Assembly: GCA_031552405.1 (NCBI GenBank)
Contig: JAVBMN010000045.1
Location: 1 to 64,000, forward strand
Reading direction: 5' to 3'
From: UBA1794 sp031552405
GTDB lineage: Bacteria; Bacteroidota; Bacteroidia; Bacteroidales; Bacteroidaceae
Length of the DNA: 64,000 nucleotides
This document shows positions 43,954 to 52,857 of the stretch, in pieces (within the stretch, counting starts at the first letter, position 1; each line of letters starts with the position of its first letter). The notes under the pieces were generated by a model that was not told the DNA's origin, did not search any database, and saw nothing but the letters and a program-made list of their open reading frames with translations. Both the position numbers and the translations under genes were made by a program.

Positions 43954-45849
43954 CTATTCCTCTTGCAGGTTCTCCCGGAAGACGGAGGGTGAAAGGCCGG
44001 TGGTTTTTTTGAAGGCTTCATGGAAAGTTTTGCGGTTGTTGAAGCCTGCCTCAAAAGCAATTCCTTCAAGTGAAAGATGAGCCGAGTTGGGCAATGACAT
44101 GATCCGTACGGCTTCCTTCACGCGGTACTCGTTTACATAGACATTGAAATTCTTACCTGTCATCTCATTGACGATATGCGAAAGCTGCGAGCGGTTGATG
44201 CCGATCCTGTCGGCTGCATAGTTTAAGGATATATTGGGGTGGCGGTACAGCTTCCCGGTTTGAAACAATTGTTCCAGGTTGTCGAATAGTTCGCGTGTGG
44301 TATGGTTCGTTCCGGGAAGCGGTATGTCGGTAGTTCCGGAAAGTGATGCATCGGCAGTCCCGGAGACCGGCGCTTCATTAGTCCCGGACTTTAGTTCTAT
44401 ATAGTCGGCATCTACCACTGCTCCATCCGTAGCCTTGCCGGAAGAGGGTAGTAAAAGAGGTTCCGTGAGCGTCAGCTCCGCCCATTGCCGGATCCGTTGT
44501 ACCAACGCGCGGTAGGCGGCTCGTTTCTGGCGGTAGAAATGAAGGAGCAGTCCCAGCAGGGCAATTGCAACGCCCGCAAAGACCAGGATAATGATAAAGC
44601 TGCGGCGGTAGGCCTCGGTACGCAGCTTTTCTATTTCGAGCTCTTCCTGTTGCGCCCGTTGCTCGGCAAGGTGCAGCTTGCGCAGGTTAAAGTCCTCCTC
44701 GTAGCGGTTGCGGGTGTTCAATACCGAATCCATGCAGGCTAACGCCTGCTTTACGTCACCCTTAGCGCCGTAGTAGCGGGCCAATACGGGGTAATAGGTG
44801 TGCCACTCTGCCGCTTCGGGCGCGCGTGTAATATACAGGTAAGCCGAATCGAGGTAGTTCTTTGCCAGGGATAATTCATTCCGTTTCACGTAGATGTCAG
44901 CCAGCAGAATGGCCTTACCGGCCGTGTAACTGTAGTTGTAGGGGTTGTGTGCCGCCACTTTCTCCACGGCATAGGCCAGCAGGGGGATGGCACGGTCGTA
45001 GTCGCCCCGCAGGTAATCGTTGTGCCCCAACTGACCCTTGGCGATGTACGCCCAGAGATTCCGTTCGCTCCGCACTTCCTGCGAGGTAGTGTCGGGCGGC
45101 GTAGCGGCCAGGATGCGTTCATAACAACTGTCCGAGCGGTTCAGGTTGTGCTCGTAGTTCCGGCTGATGCCTCCCAGATCGTTCAAAGCATGGATCAGCG
45201 AGTTCCAGGAGATGTAATCCGTCACGGGGTCTTCAATGGCTTTATAGCACAGGCTTTTGGCTTTGTCGTATTCCCCGAAACGGTTGTACCAGCGTTCCAG
45301 GGCGAGGTATGAAGATGATTTAGGGGGGTAATCGACGACCGATACCTTAGACAGCAAATCCTCCACAATCAGGGCGTAGCGGAATCCCATCTCATAGTTG
45401 CGGGTACGGACGAAACAAGTGACCATAATCTGATCGGCAATACGGATGCTCAGATCCCACGCACCAATCTTTTCCGCCTTAGGCAGCAGGGGCAACAGGC
45501 CGGAGATTGCTTTTGCCCCTTCGGCTGCTTCATACGTATCAAGTTCTCCCTTTTGGCGGTGAAGATAGAGGGAATGGGCGAGTTTGTGGAGTTGCTCGTA
45601 GTAATCAGCTTCGAGCATCCACCGCTTCTCGCCGGATTGTTGGGCCGCCTGGCGCATCCGGGCGGCAATCACGGCCGCTTCTTCAGGGGTAGTGCTATCG
45701 ATTCCGGCTAATTGGCGCCTCAGATCGTCGTAATACGCCCGGTAAGGCTTGCCGGCCATGTTCAGGAACGGGTTCTCCTGCGCCGAAAGTCCTTCGCAGA
45801 AAAAGAACAAGGCGATCATCAGGGATAAGGTAGTTATGGGCTTCATCAT
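43954..45849 (-). CDS. Membrane-bound TPR-AraC hybrid regulator
   Basis: A 631-residue protein. A signal peptide (MMKPITTLSLMIALFFF) and TPR-like repeats (about 50-390; for example GQLGHNDYLRGDYDRAIPLLAYAV) place the sensor in the periplasm. A membrane helix follows at about 413-434 (FIIILVFAGVAIALLGLLLHF). The cytosolic part has an acidic Ser-Gly-Thr-repeat linker and a C-terminal AraC DNA-binding domain (LNYAADRIGINRSQLSHIVN; GIAFEAGFNNRKTFHEAFKK). It starts 9 bp after SusD, so it is probably made with the transporter it may control. Confidence 0.9.
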   Translation of the reverse strand: MMKPITTLSLMIALFFFCEGLSAQENPFLNMAGKPYRAYYDDLRRQLAGIDSTTPEEAAVIAARMRQAAQQSGEKRWMLEADYYEQLHKLAHSLYLHRQKGELDTYEAAEGAKAISGLLPLLPKAEKIGAWDLSIRIADQIMVTCFVRTRNYEMGFRYALIVEDLLSKVSVVDYPPKSSSYLALERWYNRFGEYDKAKSLCYKAIEDPVTDYISWNSLIHALNDLGGISRNYEHNLNRSDSCYERILAATPPDTTSQEVRSERNLWAYIAKGQLGHNDYLRGDYDRAIPLLAYAVEKVAAHNPYNYSYTAGKAILLADIYVKRNELSLAKNYLDSAYLYITRAPEAAEWHTYYPVLARYYGAKGDVKQALACMDSVLNTRNRYEEDFNLRKLHLAEQRAQQEELEIEKLRTEAYRRSFIIILVFAGVAIALLGLLLHFYRQKRAAYRALVQRIRQWAELTLTEPLLLPSSGKATDGAVVDADYIELKSGTNEAPVSGTADASLSGTTDIPLPGTNHTTRELFDNLEQLFQTGKLYRHPNISLNYAADRIGINRSQLSHIVNEMTGKNFNVYVNEYRVKEAVRIMSLPNSAHLSLEGIAFEAGFNNRKTFHEAFKKTTGLSPSVFRENLQEE

Positions 45850-45858
45850 TCTTTCGTT

Positions 45859-47730
45859 TTACATTCCATTGCCGTAATCCGGTGCGTTTTTGTCATACCA
45901 CACCCGCTGGGTATTTAATGTCTGCGGGGTGTTACTGCCGGGTGTGAACCCTTCGCCGCTAAAGGCAGCCGATTTAATAGCCTGCATCTGGTCGGTAGGG
46001 CTGGGTATGGGGACAGGCAAACGGCGCGGAATGGGGTAGGTAGGATTCGACGAATCAAACGCTTGCCAGGCCAGCAGCGTACTGCCCGTGCGTGGATAGC
46101 CTGTACGGCGTACGGTAACCAACAGCTCGTTGGGGGTATAGAGGTGGTGGATATAGAGTTGCAGGTACACCTGTTCCAATTGTTGCGGGGTAGTCCCGGT
46201 CAGGGAATAGGCGGCCAGCAACGAGGTTATCTCGTTCTCCTGCAAGGCAATGGTAGCATCCAGCGGGTCGAAACCGGGATGGGGTTCATAGTAAGGAATC
46301 TTATTCAGCCCGGCCAGGCGGTTCAGCAGTCTCACGGAAAATTCGATTCCTTTTCGGTAGTAATACTCAGCGCTTTGTGGCAGGTCGGCTCCTGCTAATT
46401 TAAGCTCGGCTAAGTATAGATGGGTTTCCGCCGAGGAACACAGCACCGCGTAAAACGGATGGGCTGCCTCGTCCTGGAAAGTCGTGGCGCCCGGCGGTGA
46501 AGGGAACGTGTACACGGCATTGCCGCGCGTCATCTCTTCGTTGTAGAGTGAAAGAGGCTGATAGCTTTTAGTGCCGTTGCCATCGGGGAGTTTGAAGTTC
46601 TCGGGGTTGAAACAGGTGGCATTCACGACCGGGTCTTTTGTGGCCTGGATGTCGACCGGAGCGCCGTAGTAGCGCACCCACGGTTCGCCGGGGGATTTCC
46701 AGTTTTCAAAATGCTTTCGCCCGGCACTCTCAGTATAGTCTACTTGATTCAGAATATAAGAGGGTACTTCTTTGCCTGCATCAAAGAAAGCCTGGACCAC
46801 CTGCGAATTGAAATCGTTCTTGGCATAAAGGAAGCGCACGCGGGGGTCTTTATGGTGGACAAGGAAGTCGATCAACGTCTGGTTGCCCGTGCCTAAGTTC
46901 TCCACCGGATTGTTGAAATTGTAAAACTCAGCTCCCCGGCAATAAAGAAAGTCATGATCGATACTTTCCATGATTCCCGCAGGTGAATCCGCCACTTCCC
47001 CGGCGATCTGTAAGGCCCGTGTCCGGTCGGAGTTTAACATCCGCACGGCAACTTTTAATTTCAGGGAATTGGCTAACCGCGCCCATTTCGTAAAGTCGCC
47101 TCCGTAGATGAAATCCTGTGAGCCGGGCGAGGCCTGCTTGTACTCCCTGTCATTCACAGTGACCGGATGGGTCAGGGTTTGCAGGGTGGCGTCCAATTCG
47201 CCGAGCCATACTTCGAACAATTCCTGCTGGGTTTCATACCTCGGGGTGATCAGCGGAGGCTGGGTAAAGGGAGCTTTCGAGGCTTCGGAATAGGCTAATG
47301 AACCGTAGAAGTCGGTACCGTACAGTCCGAGATATACCAATAGCGGATTGCAGGCTGCCTCTAAGTAACGGAACGGCGCGGCTGCTTCAGGAGTATATAC
47401 CTGATTGAGCTGGTAGCGGATTTCTTCGAATTGCAGTTTCGGGCCGAACAGTTTATTTTCAGGCGGCGAATAATCGCTCACGAAATTCAGTTCGGGCTTG
47501 TTGCCGCGTACCGCCACCGTAGCCTGCGACCAGGGAAGGTAGTATTGTGAATAGTTGTAGAACCAGTCGTGGTAATCGTGCGGATAAAGCTGCGCCAGCC
47601 CTTCGGTGAAAAGCTGGTTCAACTGGGGCACGGTGATCTTGTCCGGCGGAGTGTTGAGGTCGGCAAATTCCTCCCGGCAGCCCTGACAGGCCAGAATGAG
47701 GGGTAGTATGATATATGCAATGTGTTTCAT
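45859..47730 (-). CDS. SusD/RagB-like outer membrane lipoprotein
   Basis: A 623-residue lipoprotein with cysteines at 15 and 18 in LACQGC as lipidation candidates. The N-terminal wording (EEFADLNTPPDKITVPQLNQLF) and the TPR-like fold segments (FGPKLQFEEIRYQL; AACNPLLVYLGLYGTDFYGSLAYSEA) match the SusD_2-type family. SusD proteins capture glycans or peptides and cap the SusC channel. The gene begins 5 bp after the SusC stop. Confidence 0.92.
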   Translation of the reverse strand: MKHIAYIILPLILACQGCREEFADLNTPPDKITVPQLNQLFTEGLAQLYPHDYHDWFYNYSQYYLPWSQATVAVRGNKPELNFVSDYSPPENKLFGPKLQFEEIRYQLNQVYTPEAAAPFRYLEAACNPLLVYLGLYGTDFYGSLAYSEASKAPFTQPPLITPRYETQQELFEVWLGELDATLQTLTHPVTVNDREYKQASPGSQDFIYGGDFTKWARLANSLKLKVAVRMLNSDRTRALQIAGEVADSPAGIMESIDHDFLYCRGAEFYNFNNPVENLGTGNQTLIDFLVHHKDPRVRFLYAKNDFNSQVVQAFFDAGKEVPSYILNQVDYTESAGRKHFENWKSPGEPWVRYYGAPVDIQATKDPVVNATCFNPENFKLPDGNGTKSYQPLSLYNEEMTRGNAVYTFPSPPGATTFQDEAAHPFYAVLCSSAETHLYLAELKLAGADLPQSAEYYYRKGIEFSVRLLNRLAGLNKIPYYEPHPGFDPLDATIALQENEITSLLAAYSLTGTTPQQLEQVYLQLYIHHLYTPNELLVTVRRTGYPRTGSTLLAWQAFDSSNPTYPIPRRLPVPIPSPTDQMQAIKSAAFSGEGFTPGSNTPQTLNTQRVWYDKNAPDYGNGM

Positions 47731-47735
47731 CTTCC

Positions 47736-50700
47736 TTAGAAATCAAGTGTGATGTTTGCCATAAACGAAGCGGTATAGGGTACAAACCCACGCTCGCGGA
47801 ACTCGGAAGTCGTGGTGCCGATCAGACTCTCGGGATGCAGGTTGTTCGGAAGCGAGTTGTACAAATAACCTAAGTTGCGGGCGGTGAGTGAGACACGGAT
47901 GCTTTGGGCGTTCACCCTGGAGGCTGCTTTCGCCGGAAGGCGATAGGCGAGTGTGACTTCCCGCAGGGCGATATAGTTTACTTCATGCACCCAATCCTCA
48001 TTGACCGTTCCGGCGCTCCATGAGTTGCGCAGGTAATGGTAGTCCGAGGCATGCACCGGTTCGACATATCCTTTTTCATAGGCCTCGCGGAAGCTCAGTC
48101 CGGAGACATCGACCTTTGCACCTGAAGGAGTGGTGACGGTAGTTGCCTGTGCAAATATGCCTTCGGGAATCACTCCGTCGTGGAAGGTCTGCCCATAGCT
48201 GTCGGCATACGTGCTCGTCCAGGTTATTCCGCCCGAGGCGGCATCACGGTATTGGAGCGAGTTTTCCGACAGGCCGTACGACAACCCGTACCGGTTGCTG
48301 TAGGAGGCGATATAGCCGCCCACGCGTATGTCCAATAATACCCGGAAACTGACATTCTTATACCTCAACCCGGTGGCAATGGAACCGGTAAAGCGGGGCA
48401 TCATACTGCCGATTACGCCTACTTCGCTGCTTCGTTTGGGATAGGCGGCGCGGTATTCATCCCGCCAGGAGAGGAGGATTGACCCGTTCTCGTTCCGCGC
48501 AGGCATAATATCAGAAACGAGCAATCCGTAGTCCGCCCCGGCCATCGCGACAGAGGCTACACGCCAGTCGTTCGAGCCAAGCGCACCGCCCAGCAGGACG
48601 TAATCCTGCAGATTGGGATGCAAGGATAGGATCTTGTTTTGATTGCGGGCGTAGGTCAGGTCGATGTCCCATTGCCAGTCGCGCTGGCGGAGGGGGACGG
48701 TGTGCAGGGCGATTTCAATCCCTTTGTTCTGCACATTCCCGGCATTGACCAATTGGGTCGTGGCGCCTGATTCCTCCGGCAGGGAGATGTTCATAATCTG
48801 ATCGCGGGTGTTTTCCTTGTACAGCGCGATGTCAAGGCCGATACGGTTCTTGAGAAACATCCATTCAGCGCCGATCTCCCAAGCGTTTTTACGTTCGGGC
48901 TTCAAATATCCTCCATCGCCATAGAGCTTCCGGGGAACGTACTGTCCGTAGATGTAACTACCGTCGGTTTGCAGGTACTTTTCCTGATCGAATCCCGGAT
49001 TGATGACAAAGGATTCTGCATCGTTGCCTACCTGTGCCCAGGAGGCGCGGAGTTTCCCGTAGGTAACCCATTGGGGGAGCCGGAATGCCTCAGTAACAAT
49101 CCACGAAGCAGATACGGAAGGGTAGAAGTAGGAGTAGTTGCCCGCACCGTTGCTGTACACCAAGGATGACGACCAGTCGTTACGGCCGGTGACTTCGAGG
49201 TAGATTTGTTCCTTCCAGCTTGCGTGTACCGCCGCCACTGCCGACCAAACCCGTTTGCGGGCCAGCGTGGTAAGGTCTGCAATAGGAGTGTTGCGGCTGT
49301 TGCCAATGAAATATTGTCCCGGGGCGATCAGTCCGCCCGCGGTGGCATTATATATATTGTCGGAGTTGCTATTACGATACTCGCTCCGGAGGAAACCTCC
49401 GAGACTGAATGCTCCGATGTCTTTTTGGGTGGTCAGCATGGCCGAAAGGTTTTCCTCGCGGTTAGTGGATTGTTGCAGTTGGTAAGAACCGCCTGAGGTG
49501 TCATTCGTTCCTTCGTTGGCGTATCCCTGACCCAGTTCTTTGACTTCGCGACGGGAATGGTAATAGTCCATAGTGCCTTCGGCCCGGAAATCAAGCCAGT
49601 CGGTAATGTGGTAATCCACGGCTAATGAAGGTCGCACGCTCAGGTTCCGTTCTTCGTAGCTGTTCTCGTACATCCGCCACCAGAAGCTCTTCATCGGCAC
49701 GTCGGCATACGCGTCGCCATAGTCGCTGCTGGCGATTCCTCCGCCGGAGCCTTTGTATTTGCTTCGGTAATAGCGGCTGTCGTAAAGCGGGTTGACCTGT
49801 TGGGAAATAAAGAAGTCGCCTACGCTAAGCTGCGGGTTTTGCGGCTTGGCTTCCGATAAGGCTACTTGCGCTTCGATGTGCATGCGATTGTTGACCGCAT
49901 GGGTGCCCTTGAGTAGCAGGGATCCGCGCGAGAACTCGGTTGAGGGTAATGTGCCGTGACCGTACCGGTAGCCCAATGATGCGTAAAGCGAGGTGCGCTC
50001 CGTGCCGCCACGCACGATGGCATTGGTGTTGGAATTGAATCCTAAGTGGTAGAAGTCGCGGTAGGCGTTCTTTTGCGGGGTGTATTTCCCCACTGTACCG
50101 TCGTAATAGATGATATCGCGGCCGTCGTAGCGCGGTCCGTAACCGAAGCCGTCGGCGCCGATGAGGGTGGGCTGCCCATTGCCATTCAGGTAAAATTGCT
50201 GAGTATCCCAGGAATTGAATCCTCCTGAGGCGTTCCGCTCGCCATAGTCGATTGCTCCGGCAATGGAACCCGGCCCATAAGTGTTTTGTAGTTTCGGGGT
50301 AGCAAAAACCCAGTCGAAACCCATGCTTTGCGAAATGCTTACTCCAAATCCCTGCCGGTAGTTGCCGCTTTTGGTGGTGATGACCAGCGCCCCATTCATA
50401 CCGCGGGAGCCGTATAAAGCGGTGGAGGCGGCTCCTTTGAGCACAGATATATTGTCTATGTCGGCGGTATTGATCGTATTCAATTCATCGCCGTAATCGT
50501 TATTGCTCCAATACCACCAAGTGCTTCCTTCTTGTGGGTGGGTGTTGAGTACGATACCGTCTACAATAATGAGTGGCTGGTTGCTCTTGCCTAGAGTGGA
50601 GGCTCCGCGCAACAAAATCTTCTGACGCCCGAAGATACCGCCATCCGTACCGGAGATGGTCAATCCTGCTACCTTGCCTTGTAAAGCTGAAATAGGGTCG

Positions 50701-50891
50701 ATGGCATCCTGATACAGATCTTTACCCTGGACGGTACTGACCGAATAACCTATGGCGCGCTCCTGGCTGCGAATACCCAGCGCCGTTACTTTTACTTCGC
50801 TCAGCGTATGTGCCTCCAATTCCGGTACAGAATGCGGAACGGTATCCTGTGCTACAAGGAAATGGGAGATGAAAATGAGAAACAGAAGCAT
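47736..50891 (-). CDS. SusC/RagA-type TonB-dependent outer membrane transporter
   Basis: A 1051-residue transporter. Plug domain: SEVKVTALGIRSQERAIGYS, ALQGKVAGLTISG, QPLIIVDGIVL and VLKGAASTALYGSRGMNGALVI. A long beta-barrel follows, ending in FMANITLDF. The usual N-terminal carboxypeptidase-regulatory-like domain is missing: after the signal peptide (MLLFLIFISHFLVAQ) only about 20 residues precede the plug. ATG at 50891 is chosen because the upstream in-frame stretch contains the -7 element. Confidence 0.93.
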   Translation of the reverse strand: MLLFLIFISHFLVAQDTVPHSVPELEAHTLSEVKVTALGIRSQERAIGYSVSTVQGKDLYQDAIDPISALQGKVAGLTISGTDGGIFGRQKILLRGASTLGKSNQPLIIVDGIVLNTHPQEGSTWWYWSNNDYGDELNTINTADIDNISVLKGAASTALYGSRGMNGALVITTKSGNYRQGFGVSISQSMGFDWVFATPKLQNTYGPGSIAGAIDYGERNASGGFNSWDTQQFYLNGNGQPTLIGADGFGYGPRYDGRDIIYYDGTVGKYTPQKNAYRDFYHLGFNSNTNAIVRGGTERTSLYASLGYRYGHGTLPSTEFSRGSLLLKGTHAVNNRMHIEAQVALSEAKPQNPQLSVGDFFISQQVNPLYDSRYYRSKYKGSGGGIASSDYGDAYADVPMKSFWWRMYENSYEERNLSVRPSLAVDYHITDWLDFRAEGTMDYYHSRREVKELGQGYANEGTNDTSGGSYQLQQSTNREENLSAMLTTQKDIGAFSLGGFLRSEYRNSNSDNIYNATAGGLIAPGQYFIGNSRNTPIADLTTLARKRVWSAVAAVHASWKEQIYLEVTGRNDWSSSLVYSNGAGNYSYFYPSVSASWIVTEAFRLPQWVTYGKLRASWAQVGNDAESFVINPGFDQEKYLQTDGSYIYGQYVPRKLYGDGGYLKPERKNAWEIGAEWMFLKNRIGLDIALYKENTRDQIMNISLPEESGATTQLVNAGNVQNKGIEIALHTVPLRQRDWQWDIDLTYARNQNKILSLHPNLQDYVLLGGALGSNDWRVASVAMAGADYGLLVSDIMPARNENGSILLSWRDEYRAAYPKRSSEVGVIGSMMPRFTGSIATGLRYKNVSFRVLLDIRVGGYIASYSNRYGLSYGLSENSLQYRDAASGGITWTSTYADSYGQTFHDGVIPEGIFAQATTVTTPSGAKVDVSGLSFREAYEKGYVEPVHASDYHYLRNSWSAGTVNEDWVHEVNYIALREVTLAYRLPAKAASRVNAQSIRVSLTARNLGYLYNSLPNNLHPESLIGTTTSEFRERGFVPYTASFMANITLDF

Positions 50892-50914
50892 ATTGAACAG
50901 TGCATAATCTGGAG

Positions 50915-50922
50915 CAAATATA
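50915..50922 (-). promoter_or_regulatory. -7 element of SusC operon
   Basis: TATATTTG on the minus strand, 23 bp before the ATG at 50891. No clear -33 was found. Confidence 0.55.
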
Positions 50923-51166
50923 CTGTTTTCTATACAAAAGAAGCGTGTGAAGTTCTGCTTTTTGAAACAATGTGTACACATTCCCGCTTTAAATGTAAAA
51001 AATAGGCAAAAAAGAGATGTGAAACGTCGAAAAATCATAAATAGAGCCTCGTTTACTATGATTTTTATACCTGCTTCCAAACATTTTCAAGCCGCAAATG
51101 TTTAACGGTAAATGCTCACAGAAATGACTTATAAACAATATATATTCACTAATCCAACACAGTTTT

Positions 51167-52750
51167 ATGGAGCTTAAGAAACGACTCAAAAATTGTTGCA
51201 AAGTGGCTGCCGTAGGCGCCATTCTTGCCACCGGCAGTATTATGCCGCAACATGCAGAAGCACAGACTGCGAAAGCAAAAACGGGTAAGCCTAATATTTT
51301 GGTGATCTTTGGCGATGACATCGGTCAGACAAATATCAGTGCGTACAGCCGTGGCCTTATGGGCTTTATGACCCCCAATATTGACCGCATCGGTCGTGAG
51401 GGAGGAGTATTTATTCAATACTACGGTCAGCAGTCATGTACCGCCGGACGCGCTGCGTTTATCACTGGACAATGTCCGTTCCGTACGGGATTAACGAAGG
51501 TAGGTCTTCCCGGATCGCCTGTAGGATTGCAGGCTGAAGATCCCACTATTGCCGACTTCCTAAAACCATTAGGGTACATGTGTGGACAGTTCGGTAAGAA
51601 TCACCTAGGTGATCAAGACAAGTATCTGCCTACTGCACACGGTTTCGATGAATTCTTCGGTAACCTGTATCACCTGAATGCAGAACAAGAACCCGAAAAT
51701 CCCGACTATCCGAAAGATCCGGAATTCAAGAAGAAGTTTGGTCCACGTGGTGTGCTACGTTCTACTGCCGACGGTAAAGTAGAAGATACCGGTCCTCTCA
51801 CCATGAAGCGCATGGAGACTGTCGACGAAGAATTCATGGCAGCAGCCAAAGATTTCATCACCCGTCAGACAAAGGCCGGAAAGCCCTTCTTTACATGGTA
51901 TAATTCCACCCGTATGCACATCTTCACCCACCTGAAACCTGCATCTAACGGTAAGACAGGTCTTGGAATTCAGGCCGACGGTATGACTGAACATGACGGA
52001 CAAGTAGGTGAACTGCTTAAATTATTGGATGATCTTGGCATAGCTGACAACACCATCGTTATTTATACAACTGACAATGGCGCTATGAAGAATCAGTGGC
52101 CCGACGGAGGTGCTTCACCCTTCCGCTCTGAGAAAGATACAAACTGGGAAGGCGCCTTCCGCGTTCCGGCATTGGTTCGCTGGCCCGGACACATTGCTCC
52201 CAACAGTAACTTTACCGAACTCTTCTCTGCCGAAGACTGGTTGCCTACCCTTGTAGCAGCAGCAGGTGGCGATGCCAATCTCCGCGATAACGTAACAAAA
52301 GGTGTGCAAGCTGGAAGCAAGAACTTTAAAGTACATTTGGACGGATACAATCAGGTGGATTATCTGACAGGTAAGAGTAAAGAATCCATGCGCTCTGAAT
52401 TTGTATACTTCGACGACGATGGTGAATTGGTTGCCTATCGTGACAAACGATTCAAGTATACCTTTAACGTGCAGTATGCTACAGGTATGCAGGTATGGCG
52501 TCAGCCAATGGTTCCAATGCGTGCACCAGTAATGGTAGACTTATTGTCAGACCCCTATGAATACTCGGTTGACGGATCTGCCTATTATGAGAAATGGGCG
52601 ATGGATCATGCATTCCTCGTACTTCCAGCGGTAGAGAAAGTAGCTACATACCTCAGCTCTTACAAGCAATTCCCGCCGCGTCAGCGTCCTGCCAGCTTCT
52701 CTATTGACCAGGTAGTGGAAAAGATCAATCAGTCTATGACCGCACGGTAA
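51167..52750 (+). CDS. Sulfatase (S1 family, formylglycine-dependent)
   Basis: A 527-residue exported enzyme (N-terminal hydrophobic stretch VAAVGAILATGSIM). Metal-binding DD at 50-51 (VIFGDDIGQTN). The sulfatase signature is C91-T-A-G-R95 (SCTAGRAAFITGQ); the cysteine must be converted to formylglycine by a maturase not encoded here. C-x-A-x-R replaces the more common C-x-P-x-R. Other landmarks: GKNHLGD and YTTDNGA. It hydrolyses sulfate esters; the substrate is unknown. It is divergent from the SusC operon, 275 bp apart. Confidence 0.93.
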   Translation: MELKKRLKNCCKVAAVGAILATGSIMPQHAEAQTAKAKTGKPNILVIFGDDIGQTNISAYSRGLMGFMTPNIDRIGREGGVFIQYYGQQSCTAGRAAFITGQCPFRTGLTKVGLPGSPVGLQAEDPTIADFLKPLGYMCGQFGKNHLGDQDKYLPTAHGFDEFFGNLYHLNAEQEPENPDYPKDPEFKKKFGPRGVLRSTADGKVEDTGPLTMKRMETVDEEFMAAAKDFITRQTKAGKPFFTWYNSTRMHIFTHLKPASNGKTGLGIQADGMTEHDGQVGELLKLLDDLGIADNTIVIYTTDNGAMKNQWPDGGASPFRSEKDTNWEGAFRVPALVRWPGHIAPNSNFTELFSAEDWLPTLVAAAGGDANLRDNVTKGVQAGSKNFKVHLDGYNQVDYLTGKSKESMRSEFVYFDDDGELVAYRDKRFKYTFNVQYATGMQVWRQPMVPMRAPVMVDLLSDPYEYSVDGSAYYEKWAMDHAFLVLPAVEKVATYLSSYKQFPPRQRPASFSIDQVVEKINQSMTAR

Positions 52751-52770
52751 TAGAACGTAATGAAATGATA

Positions 52771-52812
52771 AAAGAAGTGCATTCCGCTTTATATGGCGGA
52801 ATGCACTTCTTT
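52771..52812 (+). terminator. Terminator after sulfatase
   Basis: 17-bp stem beginning AAAGAAGTGCATTCCGC with an 8-base loop; the right arm runs into TTTCTTTTT. Confidence 0.88.
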
Positions 52813-52830
52813 CTTTTTGGAAAGATTGCG

Positions 52831-52838
52831 TACCTTTG
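52831..52838 (+). promoter_or_regulatory. -7 element of M23 peptidase gene
   Basis: TACCTTTG, 19 bp upstream of the ATG at 52858 and just after the sulfatase terminator. Confidence 0.6.
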
Positions 52839-52857
52839 CAACTTTCCAATGACTATA

